This document shows, one piece after another, positions 19,289-28,338 of a stretch of DNA of 64,000 bases. The translations under genes and the position numbers were made by a program. Numbering within the stretch: the stretch's first letter is position 1; each line of letters begins with the position of its first letter. A model generated the notes under the pieces. It searched no databases, was not told where the DNA came from, and saw only the letters and a program-made list of their open reading frames with translations. The DNA comes from Flavobacterium psychroterrae (lineage in GTDB: Bacteria > Bacteroidota > Bacteroidia > Flavobacteriales > Flavobacteriaceae), in assembly GCF_018380615.1 (NCBI RefSeq), contig NZ_JAGYVZ010000007.1, positions 124,001-188,000 on the forward strand. Reading direction: 5' to 3'.

Positions 19289-20002
19289 ATGCAATTATTT
19301 TACAATCCCGATATTGACGAATCAACCGAAAATTTTTATTTTGACAAGGAAGAAAGCCGACATATTATAAAAGTTTTACGCAAGAAAGATTCGGATATTT
19401 TACACGTTACAAACGGTTTAGGTTTGTTGTTTGAAACCGAAATTACGCTGGCTTCTGACAATAAATGCATTGTCAATGTTCTTTCTATTACAAAAGCCGA
19501 CGAACCGAAATACCGTTTGCATTTAGCCGTTGCGCCAACCAAAATGAACGATCGTTTTGAATGGTTTCTGGAAAAAGCTACCGAAATTGGGATTCAGGAA
19601 ATTACGCCAATTATTTGTGATCGATCTGAACGAAAAGTAATTAACAGAGAGCGTTTTGAAAAGATTATTCTTTCGGCAATGAAACAATCTAACGAGACGT
19701 ATTTGCCTAAATTAAACGAAGCAATTTCATTTAAGGAATTTGTAAAACAAAAAAATGACGGTTTACAGTTGATCGCGCATTGCGAGGAAACGGATAAAAA
19801 ATCTTTGAAGGATATTTTGAAACCGAATGAAAGCGTTACAATGCTGATTGGTCCGGAAGGTGATTTTTCTGAAAAGGAAATTGCTCTGGCTTTAGAAAAT
19901 AATTACCAGCCGGTTACGTTAGGAAACACACGTTTGCGTACTGAAACTGCTGCGATTGTAGCGTGTCATAGTGTTGTGTTTTTGAATGAAACACCAAATT
20001 AA
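19289..20002 (+). CDS. rsmE: 16S rRNA (uracil-1498-N3)-methyltransferase
   Basis: This 237-residue SPOUT-class enzyme methylates U1498 of 16S rRNA. The N-terminal PUA-like part (SRHIIKVLRKKDSD) is followed by the knotted AdoMet-binding core, seen in KATEIGIQEITPIICDRSE, LIGPEGDFSEKEI and LGNTRLRTETAAI. Two bases separate it from tsaD. Downstream, 230 bp of dispersed repeat intervene before the next gene. Confidence 0.96.
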   Translation: MQLFYNPDIDESTENFYFDKEESRHIIKVLRKKDSDILHVTNGLGLLFETEITLASDNKCIVNVLSITKADEPKYRLHLAVAPTKMNDRFEWFLEKATEIGIQEITPIICDRSERKVINRERFEKIILSAMKQSNETYLPKLNEAISFKEFVKQKNDGLQLIAHCEETDKKSLKDILKPNESVTMLIGPEGDFSEKEIALALENNYQPVTLGNTRLRTETAAIVACHSVVFLNETPN

Positions 20003-20020
20003 TTAAACTGTATTTTGTAA

Positions 20021-20206
20021 TTTCGACGGAGGAGAAATCACCCGCGGAATTCGACAAAGATTGAAGATTTTCTGTGCGGAGTTTCTAGTGTGATTTCTCC
20101 TTTCGCCGAAATGACAAAAAAACAAAATGACAAGAAAACTAAAAAACTAATTGTCAATCTTTGCGGAGTTTTTTGCGGAGATTTCCTTCGTCGAAATGAC
20201 AAACAG
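20021..20206. repeat. Dispersed repeat family C, copy 1
   Basis: TTTCGACGGAGGAGAAATCAC (20021-20041) is inverted relative to GTGATTTCTCCTTTCGCCGA (20090-20109), and a third related block with ATTTCCTTCGTCGAAATGACA ends near 20203. The same TTCTCC-TTCGTCGAAATGACA sequence with AATCTTTGTCGAATT recurs at 52486-52586. No coding content. Confidence 0.75.
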
Positions 20207-20233
20207 GAGGGGATTACAAACATATAAATTATT

Positions 20234-20872
20234 ATGAAAAAAATATTTCTTTTGTTTTTATTGGTTTCAGTTTCTTCTTTTTCACAGGAAATTGCTTTGC
20301 TAAAATACAGCGGTGGCGGTGATTGGTATGCAAATCCTACATCTTTGCCTAACCTGATTAAGTTTTGTAATGGAAATATTAATACCCGAATAAAAGCAAA
20401 ACCTTCAACGGTTGAGCCAAGTAATCCTGATTTGCTTTCGTATCCTTTTGTGCATATGACGGGTCACGGAAATGTCGTTTTTAGCGATGCTGATGTAAGT
20501 AATCTTAGAAATTATTTAAACGGCGGTGGCTTTCTTCATATCGATGATAATTACGGAATGGATCAATATATCAGAAAGGAAATTAAAAAAATATTCCCTA
20601 ATAATAATTTAGTGGAGATTCCTGCGAATCATGCTATATTTCAAAAACCATATCCATTCCCTAACGGATTACCAAAAATTCACGAGCATGACGGAACGCG
20701 CGCTCAGGCTTTTGGAATTTTTGTAGAAAACAAACTGGTTTTATTATATACGTATGAATGTGATCTTGGCGATGGCTGGGAAGATCCTGAAGTGCATAAT
20801 GATACGGCTTCTGCAAGGGACAAAGCCTTAAAAATGGGCGCCAACATTATCAATTATATTTTTACTAATTAA
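20234..20872 (+). CDS. DUF4159 domain exported protein
   Basis: This 212-residue protein has a typical Sec signal (MKKIFLLFLLVSVSSFS, cleaved after SFSQ). The body matches the DUF4159 family: LLKYSGGGDWYANPTSLPNL, PFVHMTGHGNVVFS, LNGGGFLHIDDNYGMD and HEHDGTRAQAFGI. Its fold is related to class I glutamine amidotransferase-like domains. Similar proteins occur across Bacteroidota and are of unknown function. It is 11 bp before the TrmH gene, so the two probably share a transcript. Confidence 0.88.
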   Translation: MKKIFLLFLLVSVSSFSQEIALLKYSGGGDWYANPTSLPNLIKFCNGNINTRIKAKPSTVEPSNPDLLSYPFVHMTGHGNVVFSDADVSNLRNYLNGGGFLHIDDNYGMDQYIRKEIKKIFPNNNLVEIPANHAIFQKPYPFPNGLPKIHEHDGTRAQAFGIFVENKLVLLYTYECDLGDGWEDPEVHNDTASARDKALKMGANIINYIFTN

Positions 20873-20882
20873 AACTTAAAAA

Positions 20883-21377
20883 GTGCAGCTTACTCACGAA
20901 GAAAATCAATTTCAAAGAAAAACTTTTCCGATAACATTAGTTTGTGATCACATTTATTTTCAACAGAATATTGGTTCTCTCTTTAGAATTAGTGAAGCTT
21001 TTGGGGTTGAAAATATTATCTTTTTAGGAAAAGATATTCCGCTAACGCCCCGTAAAATTAATAAAACTTCAAGAAGCACGCATCTTCATGTGCCTCATAC
21101 TATAATTGAAGAAACAACTGAACTTGTTGACTATTTAATTAAGAACAACTTTGAAATTATTGCGCTGGAAATTGCAAGCAATAGTAAACCCCTAAAAGAA
21201 GTTGTAATTCCTGATAATCAAAAAATTGCACTTTTAATAGGAAGTGAGATCGATGGAATATCAGATGAACTTTTGAAAATTTCGAACCAAATTGTGCACA
21301 TAAATATGTTCGGAAATAACTCCAGTATGAACGTTGTACAAGCTGCAAGTATCGCTTTGTACGAATTTACTTCTTAA
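20883..21377 (+). CDS. TrmH/SpoU family RNA methyltransferase
   Basis: This 164-residue minimal SpoU-type 2-prime-O-methyltransferase lacks any extra RNA-binding domain. The motifs are the N-terminal NIGSLFRISEAFGVENIIF, ALLIGSEIDGISDELL and the final MFGNNSSMNVVQAASIALYE that forms the AdoMet knot. The start is GTG, ten bases after the DUF4159 stop. Small stand-alone members methylate tRNA or rRNA, but the target base cannot be told from sequence. Confidence 0.9.
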   Translation: MQLTHEENQFQRKTFPITLVCDHIYFQQNIGSLFRISEAFGVENIIFLGKDIPLTPRKINKTSRSTHLHVPHTIIEETTELVDYLIKNNFEIIALEIASNSKPLKEVVIPDNQKIALLIGSEIDGISDELLKISNQIVHINMFGNNSSMNVVQAASIALYEFTS

Positions 21378-21446
21378 TAAATAAACGTTAAATTTTTGTA
21401 AGAACGAGACAGCATAAGGGATTGTAAAATTCTCACAAAATAATTA

Positions 21447-21477
21447 TTGTAAAAATTTTGTTACAATAATATTTTTG
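21447..21477 (+). promoter_or_regulatory. Bacteroidota-type promoter of the M43 protease
   Basis: TTG at 21447-21449 and TATTTTTG (matching TAnnTTTG) at 21470-21477 are separated by 20 bp, as in the -33/-7 consensus of Bacteroides and Flavobacterium. Transcription would start near 21484, giving a leader of about 54 bases. Confidence 0.6.
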
Positions 21478-21537
21478 TTATAAAATTGCGGTATAAATAA
21501 CCAAATTTAATATTTTATAACAAAAACCCAAATTATT

Positions 21538-22488
21538 ATGAAAAATGTTCTTATTACCGCATTCGCAGCGTTAGTGCTGTTTTCTTGTCAAAATGAATCT
21601 ACAGAATCATCTGATTCAAATGTAAGTGCAATTGCGCATCGCGGATGTGCATCACAGGAAGTTTTAGAAGCTCAATTAAAAGCTGATCCCACTTTAGCAA
21701 TCAGAATGAATGAAATTGATGCTTTTACAGAGAAAGCCATATTAAGTGGTAAACTTGTTAACGGAAAAGTTCAAATTCCTGTTGTAGTTAATGTATTGTA
21801 CAGAACAACTGCAGAAAACATTTCTAATGCTCAAATTCAAACCCAAATTGATGTCTTGAATAAAGATTTCAATGCATTAAACTCTGATTTTAATAGTGTC
21901 CCTGCCCTATTTTCTGGTGTTAAAGCAAATGTTGGAATTTCATTTGTTTTAGATCAGGTGATCAGAAAATCTACTACAAAAACATCATGGGGAACTAATG
22001 ATGCTGTTAAAAAAGTGGCTCAGGGAGGTTTAGCGCCAACTACGCCTACAACAAAACTTAATTTATGGTCATGTACAATTGGTGGCGGAATATTAGGATA
22101 TGCGCAATTTCCTGGAGGAGCTTCTGCTACTGACGGAGTTGTAATTGATTCTAAATATTTTGGATTATCCGGTGCTGCAAATGCTCCGTTTAACTTAGGA
22201 AGAACCGGAACTCACGAAGTTGGTCACTGGATGAATTTACGTCACATTTGGGGAGATGCAACTTGCGGAAGCGATTTAGTATCTGATACTCCTACACACA
22301 ATACTGCAAATTATGGTGTACCGGCTTATCCACATTATAGCACTTGCTCAGGAACTCCTGTAGAAATGACTATGAACTACATGGATTATACTGATGATAA
22401 TGGTATGTATATGTTCTCTAACGGACAAAAAAGCAGAATGGCTGCAATCTTCGTTACCGGAGGTGCAAGAGCAGCTTTTGGAATCTAA
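21538..22488 (+). CDS. Secreted zinc metalloprotease, M43 (cytophagalysin/pappalysin type)
   Basis: This 316-residue lipoprotein-like protease has the N-terminus MKNVLITAFAALVLFSCQN, ending in a lipobox Cys. The catalytic zinc site HEVGHWMNLRH is at 226-236, with Glu227 as the base, and a Met-turn lies in TMNYMDYTDD. The pattern HExxHxxNLRHxxGD identifies the M43B family, which cleaves proteins outside the cell. The mature region lacks a T9SS tail, so it is probably surface-anchored. It is monocistronic, with its own promoter and terminator. Confidence 0.93.
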   Translation: MKNVLITAFAALVLFSCQNESTESSDSNVSAIAHRGCASQEVLEAQLKADPTLAIRMNEIDAFTEKAILSGKLVNGKVQIPVVVNVLYRTTAENISNAQIQTQIDVLNKDFNALNSDFNSVPALFSGVKANVGISFVLDQVIRKSTTKTSWGTNDAVKKVAQGGLAPTTPTTKLNLWSCTIGGGILGYAQFPGGASATDGVVIDSKYFGLSGAANAPFNLGRTGTHEVGHWMNLRHIWGDATCGSDLVSDTPTHNTANYGVPAYPHYSTCSGTPVEMTMNYMDYTDDNGMYMFSNGQKSRMAAIFVTGGARAAFGI

Positions 22489-22516
22489 AAAAACAGATTA
22501 ATAGAATAAATGGAAA

Positions 22517-22545
22517 GGCGGGATGATATCATCTCGCTTTTTTTT
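22517..22545 (+). terminator. Intrinsic terminator of the M43 protease gene
   Basis: GCGGGATGAT and ATCATCTCGC pair without a loop gap and are followed by eight T. It lies about 30 bp after the stop. Confidence 0.85.
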
Positions 22546-22601
22546 GTTTACGCTCAAATTTCAAAAAGCTTTTTCCTATATTTATATTCTAAAATTAAAT
22601 C

Positions 22602-23693
22602 ATGATCACATCAAAAATTATTTCTAACGGAATATTAAGGGCTTTAGCAACAATACTAATTGTTGGCGCTATTTTATTTTTTTTATACGAAATACAAACT
22701 GTTATTGTTTACTTATGCATCTCATTGTTATTGTGTTTAATAGCAAATCCGTTAGTGCAATTTTTAAAGACCAGATTAAAATTTGGTAATGGGCTCGCAG
22801 CGACCACAACTTTAATTGTGTTTATTTTAATGTTAGTAGGATTCATATTTTTATTTGTTCCTTTGATTATATCGCAGGCTAATAATTTATCTTTATTGGA
22901 TACTCATAGTTTACAATTGCAATTTATGGAAGCGGAGCGCAATGTGGAAGCCTATTTTAATGTTCAGCATTTAGATTTTAATAAAGTATTAAAGGATTCT
23001 AAAATTACTTCAATAATAGATTTTAGTTATTTTACCGTTTTTTTAAATTCAATTTTAGGATTTTTGGCTAATATGGGTATGGGATTGGTTTCTGTATTCT
23101 TTATTACTTTTTTCTTTATTAAAGATCAGGATTCTTTTAAATTAAGTGCACGTAAAATTTTACCGGATAATAATGAAGATAAAATTATCAACTCAATCAC
23201 TAAAATAAATCACTTTTTAACCCGATACTTTATAGGTTTGCTGCTTCAATTAACGGTTGTATTTATTTTGTATTTAATTGTTTTAGTGATTTTTGGAAAT
23301 AAAAATGCTTTTGTAATTGCTTTTTTATGTGCCATTTTAAACATCATTCCATATATAGGACCAATAATAGGAACTGTTTTAGCGGGTATTTTAACGATGA
23401 TTAGCATGATTGGAAGTGATTTTCAAACTGAAATCCTGCCAAGAACTATTTATGTAATTATAGGCTTTTTAGTAGTTCAGGCAATTGATAATAATATAAG
23501 TCAGCCCATAATTTCATCAAAAAGTGTAAATTCGCACCCGCTGGAAATATTCCTGATTACTTTAATCAGTGGAATTACTTTTGGGATTGTAGGGATGATT
23601 ATTGCAATTCCTGTTTTTACAATGCTGAAAGTAATCCTGAAAGAATTTTTTCCTGAAAACAAAATTGTCTCCGTATTAACCGAAAGAATTTAG
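22602..23693 (+). CDS. AI-2E family transporter (PerM/YdiK type)
   Basis: This 363-residue polytopic inner-membrane protein has about eight hydrophobic helices with the typical family pattern: an early pair, a soluble insert (about 115-150) and the C-terminal motif region NIIPYIGPIIGT and GFLVVQAIDNN. Members export the quorum signal AI-2 in some species or act as sodium/proton antiporters in others, so the substrate is uncertain. It begins a plus-strand run with the THUMP-like methyltransferase, whose start is two bases after this stop. Confidence 0.92.
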   Translation: MITSKIISNGILRALATILIVGAILFFLYEIQTVIVYLCISLLLCLIANPLVQFLKTRLKFGNGLAATTTLIVFILMLVGFIFLFVPLIISQANNLSLLDTHSLQLQFMEAERNVEAYFNVQHLDFNKVLKDSKITSIIDFSYFTVFLNSILGFLANMGMGLVSVFFITFFFIKDQDSFKLSARKILPDNNEDKIINSITKINHFLTRYFIGLLLQLTVVFILYLIVLVIFGNKNAFVIAFLCAILNIIPYIGPIIGTVLAGILTMISMIGSDFQTEILPRTIYVIIGFLVVQAIDNNISQPIISSKSVNSHPLEIFLITLISGITFGIVGMIIAIPVFTMLKVILKEFFPENKIVSVLTERI

Positions 23694-23695
23694 CA

Positions 23696-24877
23696 TTGAA
23701 CACTTCTATTTTAGACAAAAATATACAGGAATTTATTACTCAAAATAGTGGTGCATCAATTACAAAATTAGCGCTTCAAAAAAATCCGTTTCCTGAAATG
23801 GACTGGATTTTAATCTTAAATCAGATTGAAGCAAAGTCTAAGGCAAAAGAAAAATTACCAACCTGGTTCGCAACCGAAAACATTATTTATCCAAGTAAAA
23901 TTTCGGTGGAGCAAACCTCATCTGAAAAAACAGCTGTTTATAAAGCTTCATTAATTTCAGGAGAAACTTTAATAGATCTTACAGGAGGTTTTGGCGTTGA
24001 TGATTATTACTTTTCAAAGAAATTTAAAAGTATTGCGCATTGCGAAATCAACGAAGATTTATCGGCAATTGTAAAACATAATTTTGAACAGATTAAAGTG
24101 AACAATTGTACTTTTTATGCTGATGATTCTACGAATGTTTTAACCGAATCAAATCAAAAATGGGATTGGATTTATATTGATCCTTCGAGAAGAAATGATG
24201 CTAAAGGCAAAGTTTTCATGCTGAAGGATTGTTTGCCGAATGTGCCTGATTTGCTGGATTTTTATTTTGAAAAAGCTTCTTCAATTTTAATAAAAACAGC
24301 TCCGTTACTGGATATTTCGGCAGGATTATCCGAACTTAAATTTGTAAAAAACATTCATATTATCGCGCTTGAAAATGAAGTTAAGGAACTACTTTTTGAA
24401 ATTCACAATCATTATTCTGGCGATATCACGATTAAAACGGCTAATATAGTAAAGGATAAAACTGAAACATTCGAATTTGTTTTGGGTGATGATTCCCTTT
24501 TTGCTTCGTATCATTTACCTCAGCGTTATGTTTATGAGCCCAATTCGGCTATTATGAAATCAGGCGGGTTTGATGAAGTCAGTGCTGTTTTTGATGTCAA
24601 CAAACTGCATAAACATTCTCATTTATATACTTCTGATGAATTAATTGATTTTCCCGGGCGCAGTTTTGAAATAATAAAAGTGATTCCGTACAGTAAAAAT
24701 GAGATGAAAACGGAACTCGCTAATCAACAGGCAAATGTCACTACGAGAAATTTTCCTGACACTGTGGAAAACATCCGAAAAAAATGGAAAATAAAAAATG
24801 GCGGAAATTTGTATTGTTTTTTTACAACTGATAAAAATGAGAGTAAAATAGTTTTAATTTGCAGAAAAATTATTTAA
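23696..24877 (+). CDS. Class I SAM-dependent methyltransferase with THUMP-like domain
   Basis: This 393-residue protein has an N-terminal helical region, a methyltransferase core (LIDLTGGFGVDDYYFS as motif I, HCEINEDL as motif II and WIYIDPSRRN as the catalytic-type motif IV) and a C-terminal THUMP-like RNA-binding part ending in CFFTTDKNES. The DPSRR motif points to N-methylation of a base in RNA. Proteins of this type are common in Bacteroidota and not well characterised. The start is TTG, two bases after the AI-2E stop, suggesting translational coupling. Confidence 0.88.
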   Translation: MNTSILDKNIQEFITQNSGASITKLALQKNPFPEMDWILILNQIEAKSKAKEKLPTWFATENIIYPSKISVEQTSSEKTAVYKASLISGETLIDLTGGFGVDDYYFSKKFKSIAHCEINEDLSAIVKHNFEQIKVNNCTFYADDSTNVLTESNQKWDWIYIDPSRRNDAKGKVFMLKDCLPNVPDLLDFYFEKASSILIKTAPLLDISAGLSELKFVKNIHIIALENEVKELLFEIHNHYSGDITIKTANIVKDKTETFEFVLGDDSLFASYHLPQRYVYEPNSAIMKSGGFDEVSAVFDVNKLHKHSHLYTSDELIDFPGRSFEIIKVIPYSKNEMKTELANQQANVTTRNFPDTVENIRKKWKIKNGGNLYCFFTTDKNESKIVLICRKII

Positions 24878-24878
24878 A

Positions 24879-25445
24879 ATGAAACAACTAATTACGCTAA
24901 CCTTTTTTTTATTAACCTTTACCGCTTTTGCCCAAAAACCATGTGAATACAGTGCAAATGTAACCGACTCAATTGGTACTTATAAAGTTACGAATGAATA
25001 CCTGATGAGTGAAAAATACTTTGGTGGAACATTTGATTATATTTTCTTTTCGTTAGCAAAAACGGACGGAATGCCTACTTTAAATTTACAGCTGATCCAG
25101 AAAAGCAAAGATTTTATAAAAGCGAATTGCTTTGATAAAAATTCAAAAGTTTTTTTACAATTAGAAAACGGAAAAATAGTGACGCTAATCCATATGGACA
25201 GGGAGAGTTGCGGAACGCTTATTCATGACGAGAAAGGTTTTGATAATCGTATTAATACGGGAATTTTTATGTTCATGAAAGAAAATTTTGAGGAACTTAA
25301 AAAATCTCCAATTTCGATTATGCGCATCAAATACCTGACTACTACTGAGGATTATATCGTAAAAAGGGAATTAACATCTGAGCTGAACACTAAGGTTTAT
25401 AACCCGAATACGTATTTTATGGAAAACATCAGATGTGTTGAATAA
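24879..25445 (+). CDS. Exported hypothetical protein
   Basis: This 188-residue protein has a clear Sec signal (MKQLITLTFFLLTFTAFAQ). The mature part has three or four cysteines (CEYSAN, NCFDKN, ESCGT and CVE at the end), mixed alpha/beta character and no motif that I recognise. Its ATG lies one base after the stop of the methyltransferase gene, so it belongs to the same transcript. It converges with the dipeptidase gene with no gap. Function unknown. Confidence 0.8.
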   Translation: MKQLITLTFFLLTFTAFAQKPCEYSANVTDSIGTYKVTNEYLMSEKYFGGTFDYIFFSLAKTDGMPTLNLQLIQKSKDFIKANCFDKNSKVFLQLENGKIVTLIHMDRESCGTLIHDEKGFDNRINTGIFMFMKENFEELKKSPISIMRIKYLTTTEDYIVKRELTSELNTKVYNPNTYFMENIRCVE

Positions 25446-26111
25446 TTAATCACATTTCCATTTTTGGTTGGAAACATTATCTTTTAATCCCGCTTTTAAA
25501 TTATAATGCCACCACTCTGAATCAAATGAATTAAACCCATTTTTGATCATTATGCTTTTAAGATATTTTCTATTTGATTTTACATCATTAGAAAGCATTG
25601 TATAATTATGACTGGCACGAATACCAAAAAAGTCAAAAGGAGTTCCCATATCAACTTCTTTTCCATTTATATCGACTATAGAAATATCAACGGCTCCTCC
25701 TCTATTGTGGATGGAGCCTTTTTTTGGATCGGCGACATATTTGGGATTCGATACAATCTCCCACATTTTTTGCTGAATCGCTAAAGGTCGGTAACAATCA
25801 TACAATTTGATTTTAAAACCTTTTTGCATAAAAGCTTTATTGGCTTTTATCAATGCCTGAACGGTTTTGTAACGCAACACACATTCGGCACAATCATAAA
25901 CTTTTGCTTTCAGGAAATTATCTTCGGTCGCGTACTTCATGTCGTAGATAAAATCATTGCTGTAATCTTTTAAATTTACAAATGTAGTATCTGCAACTAC
26001 TTGTTTAACAGAACTTGTATAAACCTCATTTTGAGCGTTTGCAAAGCATGTAAATAAAGTGATTGTGAACAATAGTAAAAACTGAATGTGTGATGTTGTG
26101 TTTCTTTTCAT
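25446..26111 (-). CDS. M15D family D-alanyl-D-alanine dipeptidase (VanX/DdpX-like)
   Basis: This 221-residue exported zinc dipeptidase carries a signal peptide (FLLLFTITLFTCFANAQ). The metal ligands are His135 and Asp142 in SIHNRGGAVD and His202 in EWWHY; Glu199 is the catalytic base and YRPLAIQQKMW is the upstream Arg loop. It hydrolyses D-Ala-D-Ala, in non-resistant bacteria for peptidoglycan turnover or nutrition. No vanH or vanA homologs are nearby, so a role in glycopeptide resistance is unlikely. It is convergent with the exported hypothetical protein. Confidence 0.93.
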   Translation of the reverse strand: MKRNTTSHIQFLLLFTITLFTCFANAQNEVYTSSVKQVVADTTFVNLKDYSNDFIYDMKYATEDNFLKAKVYDCAECVLRYKTVQALIKANKAFMQKGFKIKLYDCYRPLAIQQKMWEIVSNPKYVADPKKGSIHNRGGAVDISIVDINGKEVDMGTPFDFFGIRASHNYTMLSNDVKSNRKYLKSIMIKNGFNSFDSEWWHYNLKAGLKDNVSNQKWKCD

Positions 26112-26208
26112 GGAAAATGTAATTGTATCCTGTAAATATAAAGATAAAAATCCTTGCAGAAAAAAGTCATGTTCTTTACTCTATTTCATACTTTCAAAAT
26201 TCTTCAGA

Positions 26209-28338
26209 TCAAGTATTGGTTACAATTCTGGTAATTTTCAATAAAAATTCTTTCGTTTCGTTTATATCAAAATGATTTTGCTTCATCCATTCAATTTGAA
26301 ATTGAGCCGGAAGATATATTCCCCATTTTGAAACTTTTAATAATTCTGTATTTTTTTCTAATTCTTCTGTTATCATTTTATCAATAAGCTGAACGTTAGC
26401 ACTTAAAAAATTTAGCTTAGATAAAAAGTCATCTTTAGAAATGTAAATATTAAATGAACTTTCCTGATCTTCCAATGCGTTTTTTATGTCTAAAATATCA
26501 AAAAGAAATTCTAATGTTCTGTTTGTTTTTGTTCCTGTAAAAGTAGAGAATACAAGTTTTTTTTCGGAAACTAATAACGGTCTTTCTGATTCGGTATTTT
26601 TTATAGCAAAAGTGGAGAAATCGCTTCTCATTTCGTCTAATTCATCCGCAGATTCTTCATTGAGTTCAGGATAAATTTTATCCTGATAAAGGATCTCAAA
26701 CATTTTTTGTCTAATTACAGCATGAACCATTCCGCCACCTCCGGAAAATAAAGGTTTTTTACCATCGTTTGTTCGTATAACCTCAATTTTTTTCGCCTTG
26801 ACATCAACAAATACAATCTTCCATATTTTTGCCGCCAGTAAAATATTTTCATTTTCTATAATTTGTGAACTTAACGGAATTTCACCTATTTTAAGACCTG
26901 CATTTACTACTTTGAAATTGTCTTCAAGTGTAAATGCACTATAGAAATCCCTGTCATTTACGATTTTTTCGCCTTCAATTCCTATTATAACTTCGTCTCT
27001 CAATTTTTCTATCAAATCGATCTCGATCAAATGATTTAAGATTTTTTCTATATCAAAAATTTCAATGTCATTGAATGCAAAGTTTTTCTTTAAAAGTCTC
27101 ACCAACTCCCTATATTGAATACCGGAATGTCCTTTTGTAATCGACAATGCCTGATGTAATAAAAGATCATAAGCAAAACTCATTGATTCTTTAGGTTCTA
27201 TAAAACCTTCTTTATACAAATGCCAACAGGCAAGTGATTGCAGTAAACTCCATTTGTTTGTGGCATATAATAACAGAAAACTTTTGGCGCCATCTCTACG
27301 TCCGCTTCTTCCAATACGCTGGATTAAAGATGCAATACTGTATGTGGCATCGATTTGTACAACCTCATCAACAGCCCCGATATCAATACCAAGTTCTAAG
27401 GTTGAAGTACAGGAAATGCAAAAATTTTGTCGGTTATTACTTTTCGCAAAAGATTCTATATGTTCTCTAACTTCTTTATCTACAGATGAATGATGTGAGA
27501 AATAATTGACATGTCCTTTTTGCCTATCTGAAATTTTCTTTAATTCTACTGCAACAACTTCGGCAAGTCCACGGCTATTGGGAAAAACAAGTACTTTGCG
27601 ATCTTTAGTTTCCTGGTATAAATCGTCTATAAGAGCTGAGGGCAAATCTTTGGCATCTTTTTGAAAATACCTAAAATTTGCTTCAATTTCTTTTGATGCG
27701 CTATCTCTTAAAACCATGGTTTCTATAGTATTACCCGCAAATTTTTTAACTTCGACGTAATCTCCTAAAGTTGCCGAAAGACCAATTATCCTAAAGTTAT
27801 TTTCATTTACATCTTGTAATCTGGACAAAAGAGATTTTAATTGTACGCCTCTTCCTGATCCGATAAAAGAATGAATCTCGTCTATAATTACAAATTTAAG
27901 ATTCGAAAAAATATGCTTTACATTATAAGGTTTATTGACAAACATGGCTTCCAGGGATTCCGGTGTCATTAAAACGATTCCTGTTGGATCTTTTACTAAT
28001 TTTTCTTTTGAAGTTTTATTGGCTTCTCCGTGCCATTTGACAACATTGACTTCTAAATTTTTGCACAGTTCTTCAACACGAAAAAACTGATCGTTTATTA
28101 AGGCGATAAGTGGCGAAATATACAAAACCTGAACGCCTCTGTCGTTAAAATTAACCTGAGATAAAACGGGTAAAAAAGCGGCTTCGGTTTTTCCTGATGC
28201 TGTTCTCGATACCAGAATATAATGTTTGTCTGTGGTTAAAATTCTTGTAATTGCAGCATTTTGAATGGGACGCAATTGTTCCCATCGTTTATCACGAATG
28301 TATTTTCGGATGGGTTCTGATAATAGTTCATACGACAT
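26209..28338 (-). CDS. sngC: Shango defence protein SngC, Lhr-like DEAH helicase
   Basis: This 709-residue superfamily 2 helicase has the Q-like QLRPIQNAAI (21-30), Walker A TASGKT (46-51), DEIH (153-156), SAT (188-190) and motif VI QRIGRSGRRDG (340-350). The order and the GID/QID spacing are like Lhr and BrxHI helicases. The rest (about 380-709) is a winged-helix and helical region without known domains. In the Shango anti-phage system the helicase is the third gene, after a TerB protein and an ATPase, which is the case here. Its ATG overlaps the TAA of the preceding ATPase gene by one base (TAATG), so translation is coupled. The anti-phage function is inferred from composition, not shown. 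Confidence 0.85.
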   Translation of the reverse strand: MSYELLSEPIRKYIRDKRWEQLRPIQNAAITRILTTDKHYILVSRTASGKTEAAFLPVLSQVNFNDRGVQVLYISPLIALINDQFFRVEELCKNLEVNVVKWHGEANKTSKEKLVKDPTGIVLMTPESLEAMFVNKPYNVKHIFSNLKFVIIDEIHSFIGSGRGVQLKSLLSRLQDVNENNFRIIGLSATLGDYVEVKKFAGNTIETMVLRDSASKEIEANFRYFQKDAKDLPSALIDDLYQETKDRKVLVFPNSRGLAEVVAVELKKISDRQKGHVNYFSHHSSVDKEVREHIESFAKSNNRQNFCISCTSTLELGIDIGAVDEVVQIDATYSIASLIQRIGRSGRRDGAKSFLLLYATNKWSLLQSLACWHLYKEGFIEPKESMSFAYDLLLHQALSITKGHSGIQYRELVRLLKKNFAFNDIEIFDIEKILNHLIEIDLIEKLRDEVIIGIEGEKIVNDRDFYSAFTLEDNFKVVNAGLKIGEIPLSSQIIENENILLAAKIWKIVFVDVKAKKIEVIRTNDGKKPLFSGGGGMVHAVIRQKMFEILYQDKIYPELNEESADELDEMRSDFSTFAIKNTESERPLLVSEKKLVFSTFTGTKTNRTLEFLFDILDIKNALEDQESSFNIYISKDDFLSKLNFLSANVQLIDKMITEELEKNTELLKVSKWGIYLPAQFQIEWMKQNHFDINETKEFLLKITRIVTNT

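Noticed and set aside
25446..26111. Glycopeptide-resistance vanX
   Set aside because: There is no vanH, vanA or vanRS nearby; chromosomal M15D dipeptidases are common in Bacteroidota.
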